Positions 33,909 through 43,018 of a stretch of DNA of 64,000 nucleotides are shown one piece after another. The notes under the pieces are model-generated. The model was given only the letters and a program-made list of their open reading frames with translations, did no database searches and was not told the origin of the DNA. The stretch is taken from positions 80,378-144,377 of the forward strand of contig NZ_BMQP01000020.1 of the NCBI RefSeq assembly GCF_014648175.1, read 5' to 3'. The position numbers and the translations under genes were made by a program. Each line of letters begins with the position of its first letter. The first letter of the stretch is position 1. The stretch comes from Planobispora rosea. GTDB lineage: Bacteria > Actinomycetota > Actinomycetes > Streptosporangiales > Streptosporangiaceae.

Positions 33909-34847
33909 TCAGAAGTCACCGGTGTAAGCCGCGGCCTGCGCGGAGGCCCACTCCAGGAGGCGTTCGGCGGTGCGGAAGCGCCGTTCGGGTCTGGGGTCGC
34001 CGAGCAGGACGCCGATCAGGCGATGGCCGTCGCGGTCGGCGGCGAAGGACAGGCAGTAGCCGGCCGCGCGGGTGTAGCCGGTTTTGATCCCCAGGGTGCC
34101 GGGGACGCGGCGGAGCAGCTTGTTGGTGTTGGTCCAGGCGTGAGCGCGGTGTACCCGGGTCTTGCGCACGGTGTACCGGTCCTCGGCGGCGATGGCCGAC
34201 AACACCCGGTCGCGCAGCACCACGTCGGCCAGTTTCGCCTGGTCGAAGGCTGTGGAGTAACCGCCGCCCCGGGGTTTGGGCAGCCCGTCGGCGTTGCTGT
34301 AACGAGTGTCCTCCAGCCCGAGGGAGCGGGCCGCCGCGTTCATCTTGGCCACGAACCTGGCCTGGCCGGGGCCGTAGACGCGGGCCAGCGCGTGGGTGGC
34401 GTCCGCGCCGGAGGGGAGCATCACGCCGTGGAGCAGGTCGCGGACGGTCAGGCGTTCCCCGGCGCGCAGGGAGGCGTGGGTGGCGTCGTTCCGCCTGGCG
34501 TGCCGGACGTCCAGCTTCTTGACCGTGACGACGTCGCTCAGCCGGGCCTCCCGCAGCACGACGTAGGCCGTCATGATCTTGGTCAGGCTGGCGATCGGCA
34601 CCCGCTCGGTGGCCCGCCTGCTGAGGTGGACCGTTCCTGTGGTGGTGTCGACCAGGTAGGCCGCGCGGGCGTGCACGGTGGGTGCGGCGGGTTCGGGCGC
34701 GGGGGTGTGGACGGGTGTGCGGCGGGCAGGCGCGCTGTGGGCCGGCGGGGCGAACCCGGAGACCAGGAGGGTCGCACCGGTCAGGACGGCACAGGCGAGA
34801 AGGCGGATTCCCCCGTTATGCATGCGGATCATCGTGGCAGAACTCAC
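33909..34847 (-). CDS. D-alanyl-D-alanine carboxypeptidase, S11 family
   Basis: A 312-residue penicillin-binding enzyme with a signal peptide (about 14-40, LLACAVLTGATLLVSGFA, AHSA). The three active-site motifs are SLTK (87-90, nucleophile Ser87), SGA in VMLPSGADATHAL, and KTG in GIKTGYTRAAGY. The second motif has Ala where many enzymes have Asn; Streptomyces K15-type enzymes also vary here (SGC). It trims or cross-links peptidoglycan stem peptides outside the membrane. The start could instead be the ATG at 34832. No C-terminal amphipathic anchor is obvious. Confidence 0.9.
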   Translation of the reverse strand: MSSATMIRMHNGGIRLLACAVLTGATLLVSGFAPPAHSAPARRTPVHTPAPEPAAPTVHARAAYLVDTTTGTVHLSRRATERVPIASLTKIMTAYVVLREARLSDVVTVKKLDVRHARRNDATHASLRAGERLTVRDLLHGVMLPSGADATHALARVYGPGQARFVAKMNAAARSLGLEDTRYSNADGLPKPRGGGYSTAFDQAKLADVVLRDRVLSAIAAEDRYTVRKTRVHRAHAWTNTNKLLRRVPGTLGIKTGYTRAAGYCLSFAADRDGHRLIGVLLGDPRPERRFRTAERLLEWASAQAAAYTGDF

Positions 34848-34922
34848 CGTGAAGGCTCGCTTCTTGGGGGCGCGGCTATCGAAATATTGGTATCCGTGTC
34901 GCAGGGGTCGGATCGTGAGGAA

Positions 34923-35483
34923 TCACTCTTGCGGGCCGGAGAGGGGCGAACCCTTCGCCGGAGCGGGCGCGTCCTCGGCGGAGGAGGACGCGGTCTTCGC
35001 GGTCGCCGCGCGGCGGCGCCGTACGAACACCGCCAGCGCCGCGACCACGACCGCGGCCGTCACCCCCGCCGCGAGGGGCGAGCGCCCGGCGAGCGCGAGC
35101 CAGCCCCAGATGACCGAGTAGAGCCCGAAGTATGTCACGGGACACCAGGTCAGGCAGCCGAGCGCGCTGGCTGCGACGTACTTCGGGTAGGAGATCTTCA
35201 GCACCCCGGCCACCCAGGGCAGGGAGTGCCGTACGCCGGGCACCCAGAAGCACCCGTAGACCGCCAGGGCGCCCCAGCGCGCGACGAACCCCTCGGCCTT
35301 GCGGATCCTCTCGTCGCCGACCCTCCTGCCCAGGCGGGAGGCGTAGATCCTGGGACCGAGCTTGTGGCCGACCCAGTAGTAGACCTGGAAGGCGATGAAG
35401 AGCCCGACCATGCCCAGCAGGAAGGGGATCAGGACCGCGGGGGAGGTGGGATCGGGGATAGCCGCCGAAACGTATCGCGTCAC
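34923..35483 (-). CDS. DedA / VTT-domain family membrane protein
   Basis: A 186-residue protein with about four to five hydrophobic helices. GFVARWGALAVYGCFWVPGVRHSLPWVAGVLKISYPKYVAASALG matches the DedA core (basic residue, PGVR, glycine-rich turn). DedA proteins take part in polyprenyl-phosphate or lipid recycling and membrane energetics. A charged Ala/Pro tail follows the last helix. The GTG start at 35483 is tentative since the RBS is weak. It is divergent from the secreted protein, with a predicted iron box between them. Confidence 0.75.
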   Translation of the reverse strand: MTRYVSAAIPDPTSPAVLIPFLLGMVGLFIAFQVYYWVGHKLGPRIYASRLGRRVGDERIRKAEGFVARWGALAVYGCFWVPGVRHSLPWVAGVLKISYPKYVAASALGCLTWCPVTYFGLYSVIWGWLALAGRSPLAAGVTAAVVVAALAVFVRRRRAATAKTASSSAEDAPAPAKGSPLSGPQE

Positions 35484-35526
35484 CGCACACCACCGCCAGG
35501 ATCACTCGGTCAACTGATACTAGATA

Positions 35527-35545
35527 TTAGGCCAGGCTTACCTCA
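35527..35545. promoter_or_regulatory. Predicted iron box (DmdR/IdeR type)
   Basis: TTAGGCCAGGCTTACCTCA agrees at 15 of 19 positions with the DmdR/IdeR consensus TTAGGTTAGGCTAACCTAA. It lies between the divergent DedA gene (start 35483) and the secreted protein (start 35636), so iron-dependent repression of one or both is likely. Confidence 0.6.
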
Positions 35546-35635
35546 TCTTCGGTCGCAGCACGGCTGCAAGTGCGCCGCAAGCGAAGGTCAACCCTTCCGC
35601 CGTACACATATGAGTGACGAAGGAAGGTGTGTGTC

Positions 35636-36163
35636 ATGAGACCGCGAAGCAGTGTCACGCCGGTACTGGCGAGTGGGGCCGGGAGCGTCGTGAAGCTGCT
35701 GGTCGCCACACTCGCGTTCACCGGGGCCTACGTGGGGGTGGAAGCGTCCCGCGACGCTTCCGGCGAGGCCCGGGCGAACGCGGCCGCGGGCGCCCCGGTG
35801 CAGACGGTGACCCTGTCCGCGGAGTCGGTCCCGGTCACGACCGGCACCGTTCCGGCGGCGGGCACGGTCACCGTCGGCGCGATCACCGACACCCAGGGCT
35901 GCGCGAAGCCCTACCGGGTGCAGAGCGTGATCGAGAACGCCGACCCCGAGAAGACCGTCTCGTACGGCTGGCGCCTCGAGCGCTGGAGCGTCTCCGGCAA
36001 GAGCTGGCGCGTCTACATGGCCTCCGGCTCGGGCTTCACCGGCCGGAGCCGGACGGTCGAGTGGGAGCCCCGGATCGTCAACAACCCCGGCTGGTACCGG
36101 GTGAAGCTCTCGGTCGACGGCGGGGACGTCCTGCTCAGCGAGAAGTTCCAGGTCAGCTGCTGA
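35636..36163 (+). CDS. Secreted protein of unknown function
   Basis: A 175-residue protein. A Sec-type signal (VVKLLVATLAFTGAYVGV..) is followed by an Ala-rich stretch and a beta-rich domain with two cysteines (DTQGCAKPYRV and FQVSC at the very end), probably a disulfide-closed Ig-like fold (YGWRLERWSVSGKSWRVY). The domain is not recognised. ATG 35636 has AAGGAAGG 8 nt upstream; an earlier GTG at 35627 falls inside that RBS. The iron box 91 bp upstream suggests expression under iron limitation. Confidence 0.7.
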   Translation: MRPRSSVTPVLASGAGSVVKLLVATLAFTGAYVGVEASRDASGEARANAAAGAPVQTVTLSAESVPVTTGTVPAAGTVTVGAITDTQGCAKPYRVQSVIENADPEKTVSYGWRLERWSVSGKSWRVYMASGSGFTGRSRTVEWEPRIVNNPGWYRVKLSVDGGDVLLSEKFQVSC

Positions 36164-36216
36164 CCTCGCGGCCCGGCCCGTGCCGAGCCGCGTGGTGTCA
36201 GCCGTCCCGCGCGGTG

Positions 36217-39200
36217 TCAGCCGCCGGTCCCCTCGCCGAGCGAGCGCTGGGCCGCCTCCACCCATCGGGGCACGCCGACCCGGCGGGCCACCTCCAGGGC
36301 CTTGTCGTAGTGGGGCTTCACCGCATCGGCGAAGCCCAGCCGGAGTGCCAGGTCGCCGAGTGTCAGCGCGACCGGCCAGAGGGCGACCACCCCGGTGCCC
36401 GCCCCCGCGATCCGGTCGGCGAACGGCTTCAGCGTGTCGTAGGCCTCGGTCATCCGCTCCCGGTCGTCCAGCAGCATGCCGGCCAGCGCCCGCCAGATCA
36501 TCGCCAGCTCGTACAGGAAGTCGGGCCGGACCGGCGTCTTGACCGCCAGCAGCGCCCGGGCGTCGCGCATGTGCCCGGCCGAGGCCAGGGCCACGGCGTA
36601 GGCGTCCAGCGTCCACTTGGCGCCGCGCTGGTGGGCCTCGCCCAGCGGCTCGACCATCTCCGCGGCCCGGCCGTTGACCAGGTGCAGGCAGAACGCGGTG
36701 ATCAGCGGCAGGTCCTGGCGGCCCTCCAGCATCCCGGCCCGGGCGGTCAGCCGGGCCGCCTCCCGGTAGGCGCGCTCCGCGCCGGTGAAGTCCCCGGCGA
36801 TCATCAGGCGCTGCCCGGCGTACCAGGCGCCGACGGCGGCCGGCGCGGACAGGCCGTACTGCCTGGCCAGCTGCTCGGCGGCGGCGACGTGCGCGTCTGC
36901 CTCGGCGAACGCGCCCGAGGCGGCCGCGCACTCCATCAGCACCAGGTGGGCCAGCGCCTGAACCGCGACCTGGCCGCTGGCCTTGCCGACCTCCAGCAGC
37001 TCCCGGCCGATGAGCTCCCGCTCGCCGACCGGCGTGACGCCGTACGACTGGCGCAGGCGCCCGCTCAGCGCGGTCGCCAGCAGCGCGGGGTCACCGGTCC
37101 TGCGGGCCAGCTCCTCGGCCTCCAGCGAGGCCTGCTCGCCCCGGGACGTGGCCGAGCCCTCCAGCTCCAGCGCGACCGTGGCCAGCAGGCTCGCCCGCAG
37201 TGACTGCTCGGCGGCGGGCAGTTCGACCAGCGCCTGCTCGGCGACGTCCACGATCTCCCACGCGGTGCGGGTGAAGTCGCGGGCCATGCCCTTGTGCGGT
37301 ACGGCCAGCGACGCGGCCACCCGGGCGGTCAGCTCCAGGTCGCCGAGCGGCCGGGCCGCCTCCATCGCCTCGCGCCGCCGCCTGCGGGCCGCGGCCATGT
37401 CGCCGCAGAGGGCCAGGGCCTTGATCAGCCGGAGCGTGAGCTGGAGCCGCTCGCGGGCGGTCTCCTGGGTCTGGGTGACACCGGAGCGGTCGAAGGCCGA
37501 GATGGCCTGCTCCCACAGGGTGGCCGCCTCCCGGTGGGCGAAGCGGCGCTCGGCCTGCTCGGCGGCCAGGCCGGCGTACCGCACCGCCTTGACGGCGGTC
37601 TCGGTGGTGCCGGCCGCGTCGTAGTGGTGGGCGAGCGCGGCCACGTCCCCGGGGTTCCTGCGCTCGATCGCCGCGGCCACCGCGGCGTGCAGCCGGGAGC
37701 GGCGCAGCCGGGAGGCGTCGGAGTAGAGCGTGTCGCGGACCAGGTCGTGGTCGAAGCGGAGCATGCCGGGGCCCGGCTCGGTGACCAGGCCCGCCAGCAG
37801 CGCGGCCTCGACGGCGTCGACCACCGCGTCCTCGTCGCCGGCCACCTCCACCAGCACGTCCACGTCGACGTCGCGGCCGATCACCGCGGCCTGGAGCAGG
37901 ATCTGCTGGGCGTCCGAGGGCAACCGGGAGATCCGCCGCCGCAGCACGTCGCGGACCCCGGAGGGCACCCCGGAGATCACCTCGGCGGCCGTGGCGCGGC
38001 CGCTGGTCGCCTCGGCGTCGAGCAGGCGCACGGTCTCACGGACGAAGAAGGGGTTGCCGTGGGTGCGCTCGACGATGGTCTCGACGGCCTGCTCGTCCAC
38101 CTCGCGCACGCAGGTCGCCCGGACCAGCTCGGCCACCGCCTTGGGGTCGAGGCCGGACAGGGCGACCCGGACCGGGCCGAGCCTGGCCAGCGCGGCCAGC
38201 ACGTCGGCCTGCTGGTCGGTCAGCTCACTGTCGCGGCAGGTGACCACCAGCAGCACCCGGCTGCCGGCCAGCAGGCTCGGCAGCGCGCGCAGCAGGGCGA
38301 GCGTCTGGTCGTCGGCCCAGTGCAGGTCCTCCAGCGTGAGCAGGATCGGGGTCTCCCTGGACACCGAGGCCAGGTAGCCGCCGACGGCCCGGTGCAGCCG
38401 GAAGCCGCCGGAGGCCTGGTCGTCGTCGGCGACGGGCGCCGTGTCGTCCAGCAGCGGGGCCAGCAGGGGGGCGTACTCCCCGGCCCCGGTCAGCGCCGTC
38501 AGGGTGCGCAGGATCTCGACCCAGGCCCAGCCGGGCGGGGTGGCGCTGCTGTCGGGGCAGGCGCCGGAGGCGGTGGTCCAGCCGTCGGCGGACAGCCGCT
38601 TGGTCAGCTGGCGGACCAGCGTGGTCTTGCCCGCGCCGGCGTCGCCGCTGAGCACCGCCGCGGTGAAGCGGGCGGCCCGGCCGGCGGCGGTGACCAGCCG
38701 GTCGAGCTCGGCGTCCCGGCCGACGAACGGCTCGGGCTCCAGCGGCGGCGGCTCCACCGGGACCACGGTGGGCCGGGGCGGCCAGGTGTCGGCGACCACC
38801 GCGGGACGTTGCTGCCGCTGCGGGACGGGCAGTTGCAGGCCGGGATCCTGGGCCAGGATGTCGGACTCCAGCTTGCGCAGGACGGGACCGGGATCGATGC
38901 CGAGCTCGTCGGCGAGGATCGTGCGCGCCTTGCGCAGCGCGGCCAGCGCGTCGCCCTGGCGCCCGCAGCGGTACAGGCCCAGCGCGAGCAGGCGCCAGCC
39001 CTCCTCGCGGAGCGGGTGCTCGGTGGTCAGGGCCTCCAGGTCGGGCACCGCCTCGGCGGGCATGCCCAGGCGCAGGCCGGTGTCGGCGTGCCGCTCGCGG
39101 GCGACCAGGCGCAGCTCGGTCAGCCGGTTCACCTCGGCCTCGGCCCACGGCTGGTCGGCGAAGTCGGAGTACGGGGTGCCGCGCCACAGGCCCAGGGCCT

Positions 39201-39597
39201 TCTCCAGGCCCACCCGGGCGGAGGCCGGATCGTCGCCCTCCAGGTGCTCCCCGGCGGAGCGGACCAGCGTCTCGAAGCGGAGCGCGTCGACCTGGTCGGG
39301 GGCGATGCGCAGCGCGTAGCCGGAGGCGACGGTCACCAGCAGCCGGTTGGGGCCCCCGCGCGGGCGGCCGGGCTCCAGGACCCGGCGCAGGCGGGAGATG
39401 TAGACCTGCAGGCCCGACTGGGCGCCCTTGGCGGCGTCGTCGTCCCACAGGTCGTAGAGAAGCGTGTCGACCGGCACGACCTGTCCGCGGGCGACGAGCA
39501 GCCGGGCGAGGACGGCACGCTGCCGCAGCCCGCCCAGGTCGAGCGCGTCGTCACCGGAGTACGCCTCGACCGGCCCGAGAACCCGGAACGCCACCAT
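36217..39597 (-). CDS. SARP-type regulator with BTAD and ATPase/TPR modules (AfsR-like)
   Basis: An 1126-residue regulator. The N-terminal OmpR-like winged helix (VAFRVLGPVEAYSGDDALDLGGLRQRAVLARLL) and BTAD domain (to about 245) are followed by an AAA/STAND ATPase with Walker A GDAGAGKTT (about 318-326) and Walker B LLTLEDLHWAD. A long alpha-helical TPR-like half completes it. Unlike LuxR-LAL proteins it has no C-terminal HTH. Such proteins activate secondary-metabolite or developmental genes through direct-repeat operators. ATG 39597 is used; a GTG 12 bases upstream is possible. No biosynthetic cluster is adjacent, so its target may be distant. Confidence 0.88.
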   Translation of the reverse strand: MVAFRVLGPVEAYSGDDALDLGGLRQRAVLARLLVARGQVVPVDTLLYDLWDDDAAKGAQSGLQVYISRLRRVLEPGRPRGGPNRLLVTVASGYALRIAPDQVDALRFETLVRSAGEHLEGDDPASARVGLEKALGLWRGTPYSDFADQPWAEAEVNRLTELRLVARERHADTGLRLGMPAEAVPDLEALTTEHPLREEGWRLLALGLYRCGRQGDALAALRKARTILADELGIDPGPVLRKLESDILAQDPGLQLPVPQRQQRPAVVADTWPPRPTVVPVEPPPLEPEPFVGRDAELDRLVTAAGRAARFTAAVLSGDAGAGKTTLVRQLTKRLSADGWTTASGACPDSSATPPGWAWVEILRTLTALTGAGEYAPLLAPLLDDTAPVADDDQASGGFRLHRAVGGYLASVSRETPILLTLEDLHWADDQTLALLRALPSLLAGSRVLLVVTCRDSELTDQQADVLAALARLGPVRVALSGLDPKAVAELVRATCVREVDEQAVETIVERTHGNPFFVRETVRLLDAEATSGRATAAEVISGVPSGVRDVLRRRISRLPSDAQQILLQAAVIGRDVDVDVLVEVAGDEDAVVDAVEAALLAGLVTEPGPGMLRFDHDLVRDTLYSDASRLRRSRLHAAVAAAIERRNPGDVAALAHHYDAAGTTETAVKAVRYAGLAAEQAERRFAHREAATLWEQAISAFDRSGVTQTQETARERLQLTLRLIKALALCGDMAAARRRRREAMEAARPLGDLELTARVAASLAVPHKGMARDFTRTAWEIVDVAEQALVELPAAEQSLRASLLATVALELEGSATSRGEQASLEAEELARRTGDPALLATALSGRLRQSYGVTPVGERELIGRELLEVGKASGQVAVQALAHLVLMECAAASGAFAEADAHVAAAEQLARQYGLSAPAAVGAWYAGQRLMIAGDFTGAERAYREAARLTARAGMLEGRQDLPLITAFCLHLVNGRAAEMVEPLGEAHQRGAKWTLDAYAVALASAGHMRDARALLAVKTPVRPDFLYELAMIWRALAGMLLDDRERMTEAYDTLKPFADRIAGAGTGVVALWPVALTLGDLALRLGFADAVKPHYDKALEVARRVGVPRWVEAAQRSLGEGTGG

Positions 39598-39715
39598 GTC
39601 AGCCGCCACGGTATGCGGGCTTTCGAATTGCGCACAAGGTCTTTCCCAATCTGGCCTGGTATGAGCATCCCCGGGGGTGCCCGCGACGCTCTCCGGGGAG
39701 GACCCGCACGCACCC

Positions 39716-40777
39716 CTACCGGCCGACCGGCTCCTTGACGGGAGCTGAGGCTGCGCCCTCGCGCCGCCTCAGGAATGCCCACGCGCCCAGCGCCAGACCA
39801 CCGAAGGGGATTTCGACAGTGTAGGTCCAGAACCCGAAGAGCAGTGCCGCGGCGGTGGCCGAATCCGACGGAGCGCCGAAGAAGACCAGTGCGCCGACCG
39901 TCCCGGCCTCCATGATCCCGGCCCCGCTCGGGGTGACCACCGCGGTGGTCAGCACCCGCGACAGGGCGAAGGCCGCGATCGACTGGGCCAGGCCCGGGTA
40001 GGCGCCGGTCGCGTGCAGGCAGCAGATCAGGATCAGCCACTGGAACCCCAGGAAGGAGACCATGCCCAGGGTGAGGCCGGGCCAGCGGCCCCGCACGACC
40101 GTCGAGGTGTCGGCGCGCAGCCGCTCCAGCGCCCCCGAGGCGGCGTGCTCGGCGGGGCGGAGCCTGCCGGGCGCCAGCCGCGCCAGGGCGTCGAGGGCGC
40201 GGCCGAGCAGGACGGCGGCGCGGTCCCAGTAGAGGGCGGCGGTCACCACGGCGACCAGGACGAGGATGGACAGGGCTCCCGCCCAGCCCGCGCTGACGAC
40301 CGCCGGGTTGAGCGCCTGCCCGCTGGCGAGGAGCGCGACGATGCCCACCGCGGGCAGGATGAACCGGAACAGGGTGTTCCAGATGCCGCTGGCCAGCGTG
40401 GAGACCACGACGGCGCGGGCTGGGAAGCCCCACCCCTTGGTCATCGCGAAGGTCAGCGCGACCCCGGCCGCGCCGCCGAAGGGGAGCAGGTTGCTCACCG
40501 CGCTGCCGGCGGCGTTCAGGGTCAGGGCCTGCGGGTGGCTCAGCCCGGGCAGGGAGGCGGTCAGCACGAACGTGTAGGCCAGCAGGCTCGCCAGCCAGAC
40601 GGCGGTCATCAACGCGACCGTCTGCCAGTTCAGCGCGGCGAACCGGGCGCCGATCTCGGTCCAGGAGACCGTCTTGCCGGTCAGCTCCCGCACGATCTGC
40701 GGCAGGAAGACGACGAGCGTGGCAGCCAGGCCCAGCGAGACGGCCGACAGTCCGATCTGGACCCATCTGTTCTTCAT
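39716..40777 (-). CDS. YbhN/UPF0104-type membrane protein (LPG-synthase flippase-like)
   Basis: A 353-residue integral membrane protein with about eight helices. NAAGSAVSNLLPFGGAAGVALTFAM and LTTAVVTPSGAGIMEAGTVGALVFFG are the two repeat signatures of the lysylphosphatidylglycerol-synthetase transmembrane family. No C-terminal aminoacyl-transferase domain is present, so it is a stand-alone flippase-like member. It lies 34 bp downstream of the PIG-L deacetylase gene on the same strand. It may handle the lipid product of that deacetylase or of the divergent glycosyltransferase. Confidence 0.85.
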   Translation of the reverse strand: MKNRWVQIGLSAVSLGLAATLVVFLPQIVRELTGKTVSWTEIGARFAALNWQTVALMTAVWLASLLAYTFVLTASLPGLSHPQALTLNAAGSAVSNLLPFGGAAGVALTFAMTKGWGFPARAVVVSTLASGIWNTLFRFILPAVGIVALLASGQALNPAVVSAGWAGALSILVLVAVVTAALYWDRAAVLLGRALDALARLAPGRLRPAEHAASGALERLRADTSTVVRGRWPGLTLGMVSFLGFQWLILICCLHATGAYPGLAQSIAAFALSRVLTTAVVTPSGAGIMEAGTVGALVFFGAPSDSATAAALLFGFWTYTVEIPFGGLALGAWAFLRRREGAASAPVKEPVGR

Positions 40778-40811
40778 GTAACCCCCTGGACCAAGTGTGC
40801 CGGTCCGGAGC

Positions 40812-41642
40812 TCATCCTTGGGGAGGAACTTCGAAGGGGTGCCTCAGCCTGGTGCCGGACGGCAGGCCGCGCCGGACGTACCACTCGGTGCCGAAGACCA
40901 GGCGGTAGAGGGGGTGGGGGATCTTGAGCATCACGCCCAGGGTGCGGGTGTCGGCGCCGGTGGCCTGGGTGGCGTGGGCGGCCATGCTCGCCCGCTTCTG
41001 CCGGGCGAAGCGGCGCACGTTCACCCGGTGGGTGATCTCCCCGCCGGAGGCGTAGGCCCGCTCGAAGGCCCGTGTGTCCAGCTGCGGATAGAACCGGCCG
41101 ACCAGCTTCAGGCCGCGCAGCAGCGGGTCGCGGTTGACCGTGGCCTCCAGCACGATCGGGGTTCCCGCGATCTCCGCCGCCCGGCTGCCGACCCGGTTCA
41201 CCTGGACGTGGTCGGGGTGGCCGTACCCCCCGGCGGGATCGTAGATCGTCAGCAGGCCGGCCTCCTCCTCGGTGAGGATCTCGGCCAGCCGGCGGGCGGC
41301 CTCCTCGCCGTCGGCGTCGATGAAGGCGTTCGGCGGCCGGTCCTCGGCGATCCCGCCGCCGGGCGCCAGTCCCGAGTCGCCGTAACCGAGGTTGACCACC
41401 CGGGAGCAGCCCAGCGCGGCGGCGGACTTGCGCAGCTCCGCCATGCGGGCCTCGCCCAGCGCCTCGCCGGGCGAGATGTCGGCCTGCCCGCGCTCGCCGG
41501 AGGTGGCCACGACGAGGACCACCCGGTGCCCTTCGGCGGCGAGCATGGCCATGGTGCCCGCGGTCAGCAGGGCCTCATCGTCGGGATGGGCGTGGAAGAA
41601 GACTGCGGTCCCGGGGGGCCGGGACGTCGGGGAAGCGGCCAC
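40812..41642 (-). CDS. PIG-L family zinc deacetylase
   Basis: A 276-residue LmbE/PIG-L enzyme. Zinc motif HPDDE (19-23) and GYGHPDHVQVN (third ligand plus catalytic region) are intact. The family removes the acetyl group from GlcNAc conjugates such as GlcNAc-inositol (MshB) or glycolipids. The divergent neighbour is a GT4 transferase, giving a transfer-then-deacetylate pair. Key segments do not match MshA, so a mycothiol assignment is not made. The GTG start is only 35 bp from the glycosyltransferase start. Confidence 0.88.
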   Translation of the reverse strand: MAASPTSRPPGTAVFFHAHPDDEALLTAGTMAMLAAEGHRVVLVVATSGERGQADISPGEALGEARMAELRKSAAALGCSRVVNLGYGDSGLAPGGGIAEDRPPNAFIDADGEEAARRLAEILTEEEAGLLTIYDPAGGYGHPDHVQVNRVGSRAAEIAGTPIVLEATVNRDPLLRGLKLVGRFYPQLDTRAFERAYASGGEITHRVNVRRFARQKRASMAAHATQATGADTRTLGVMLKIPHPLYRLVFGTEWYVRRGLPSGTRLRHPFEVPPQG

Positions 41643-41677
41643 GCAAGCATGATCTCATGCGGGGCTACCCTGGCAGC

Positions 41678-42889
41678 GTGAGGATCCTCCACGTCAGCGA
41701 CTGCTACCTCCCCCGCCTGGGCGGGATCGAGGTGCAGGTCGCCGATCTCATCCGGATGCAGCGCGAGGCGGGCCACGAAGTCGAGGTGGCGACCGCGACC
41801 CCGGGAGAACCCCTGCCGGGGGTGCACCGGATCGTCGCGAAACTCCCCTTCGACCTGCCGGTCCATCCGACGGGGACGGGGCACCTGCTCCGGCTGATGA
41901 CGGCCCGGCGGCCCGACGTGGTGCACGTGCACACGGGCGCGGTCTCGCCGTTCGCCTGGATGGGCGTGCGCGCGGCGGCGCGGGCCCGGCTGCCCGTGGT
42001 CGTGACCGTGCACAGCATGTGGGACCCGGTGACCTCCGGGGTCTACCGGGGACTGCGCCTGCTGTTCGGGTGGGAACGCTGGAAGCTCGTGGGCACCGCG
42101 GTGAGCGGGGCCGCCGCCCGCCCGATCCGCGCCGTGGCCGGTCCCGGCGTGCCGGTGCACGTGGTCTCCAACGGTCTCGACGTGCCGGGCTGGCGTCCCG
42201 CGGAGGCGCCGGTACGGCACACGCGGGGCGCCGCGGCGGCCGGGACCGTACCGGACGGCACGGCGACGGGGGAAGCGGCGGACCATGAGGCGGTGGACCA
42301 TGAGGCGGTGGACCATGAGACGGCGGGCCGGGAGGCGGTGCACGTCGTGGCCGTGGGACGGCTGGCGCCGCGCAAGCACCCGATCCGCCTGCTGCGGCTG
42401 CTGAAGGAGGCCCGTGCCCGGGTGCCGTCCGAGGTGCCGCTGCGGGCCACCATCGTCGGGGACGGCCCGGCGCGGGCGCAGATGGAGCGCTACCTGCGGG
42501 CCAACGGGATGGAGGGATGGGTCTGCCTGCCCGGCCGGTACAGCCGCGAGCAGATCCGGGAGGTCCTCGCCTCGGCGGACGTGTTCGTCGCCCCCGCGCC
42601 CCGCGAGTCGTTCGGGCTGGCGGCGCTGGAGGCCAGGTCGGCCGGGGTCCCGGTGGTGGCGCGGGCGCAGAGCGGCGTGGCCGACTTCGTCCACCAGGGC
42701 AAGGAGGGCCTGCTCGGGCGGAGCTTCGACGACCTGGTGGCCGCGGTCGCCCGGCTGGCCCGTGACCGTGAGCTGCGCGAGTCGATCGCCGCGCACAACC
42801 GGGAGACCGAGCCGGTCGCCAGCTCCTGGCCCGCCGTACTGGAGGGCTTCGACCGCTGCTACGAACAGGCCCGCGCGATCAGGCGGTGA
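41678..42889 (+). CDS. GT4 family glycosyltransferase
   Basis: A 403-residue GT-B enzyme. VRILHVSDCYLPRLGGIEVQVADLIRMQ opens the acceptor domain; VVAVGRLAPRKHPIRLLRLL and PAPRESFGLAALEARSAGVPVVA hold the donor-sugar E-x7-E motif. It transfers a hexose or GlcNAc from a nucleotide sugar. An acidic/His linker (DHEAV repeats, about 202-215) between the domains is coded by three 15-nt repeats. The GTG at 41678 fits family alignments; an ATG at 41657 would add seven residues. It is divergent from the PIG-L gene, a likely functional partner. Confidence 0.85.
   Translation: MRILHVSDCYLPRLGGIEVQVADLIRMQREAGHEVEVATATPGEPLPGVHRIVAKLPFDLPVHPTGTGHLLRLMTARRPDVVHVHTGAVSPFAWMGVRAAARARLPVVVTVHSMWDPVTSGVYRGLRLLFGWERWKLVGTAVSGAAARPIRAVAGPGVPVHVVSNGLDVPGWRPAEAPVRHTRGAAAAGTVPDGTATGEAADHEAVDHEAVDHETAGREAVHVVAVGRLAPRKHPIRLLRLLKEARARVPSEVPLRATIVGDGPARAQMERYLRANGMEGWVCLPGRYSREQIREVLASADVFVAPAPRESFGLAALEARSAGVPVVARAQSGVADFVHQGKEGLLGRSFDDLVAAVARLARDRELRESIAAHNRETEPVASSWPAVLEGFDRCYEQARAIRR
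42281..42325 (+). repeat. 15-nt triplicate repeat inside the GT4 gene
   Basis: GACCATGAGGCGGTG twice (42281-42295, 42296-42310) and a third copy with two changes (42311-42325). It encodes DHEAV units in the interdomain linker and keeps the frame, so copy number can change without loss of the enzyme. Confidence 0.85.
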
Positions 42890-42910
42890 CCGGGGCCCGG
42901 GGAGCGGACG

Positions 42911-42956
42911 CGACCGCCGAACCGCGCTGCCCCCCCGGCAGGCGGTGCGGCGGTCG
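42911..42956 (+). terminator. Long hairpin after the GT4 gene
   Basis: CGACCGCCGAACCGC (42911-42925) pairs with GCGGTGCGGCGGTCG (42942-42956), with one mismatch. An inner GCTGCC/GGCAG pair closes the loop. It lies 22 bases after the stop. Confidence 0.65.
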
Positions 42957-43018
42957 TGCCCGGTCGTGACTCCGCCCCACCGGAGGCACGAGATTCATGG
43001 AGTCCCGTCAGGGAGACG

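Noticed and set aside
37294..39738. 814-codon plus-strand frame opposite the SARP regulator
   Set aside because: Shadow of the SARP/ATPase gene, whose Walker and HTH motifs are clear.
40812..42889. mshA/mshB assignment for the GT4 and PIG-L genes
   Set aside because: The GT4 start sequence lacks MshA-specific features and many PIG-L paralogues exist; symbols would be unsupported.
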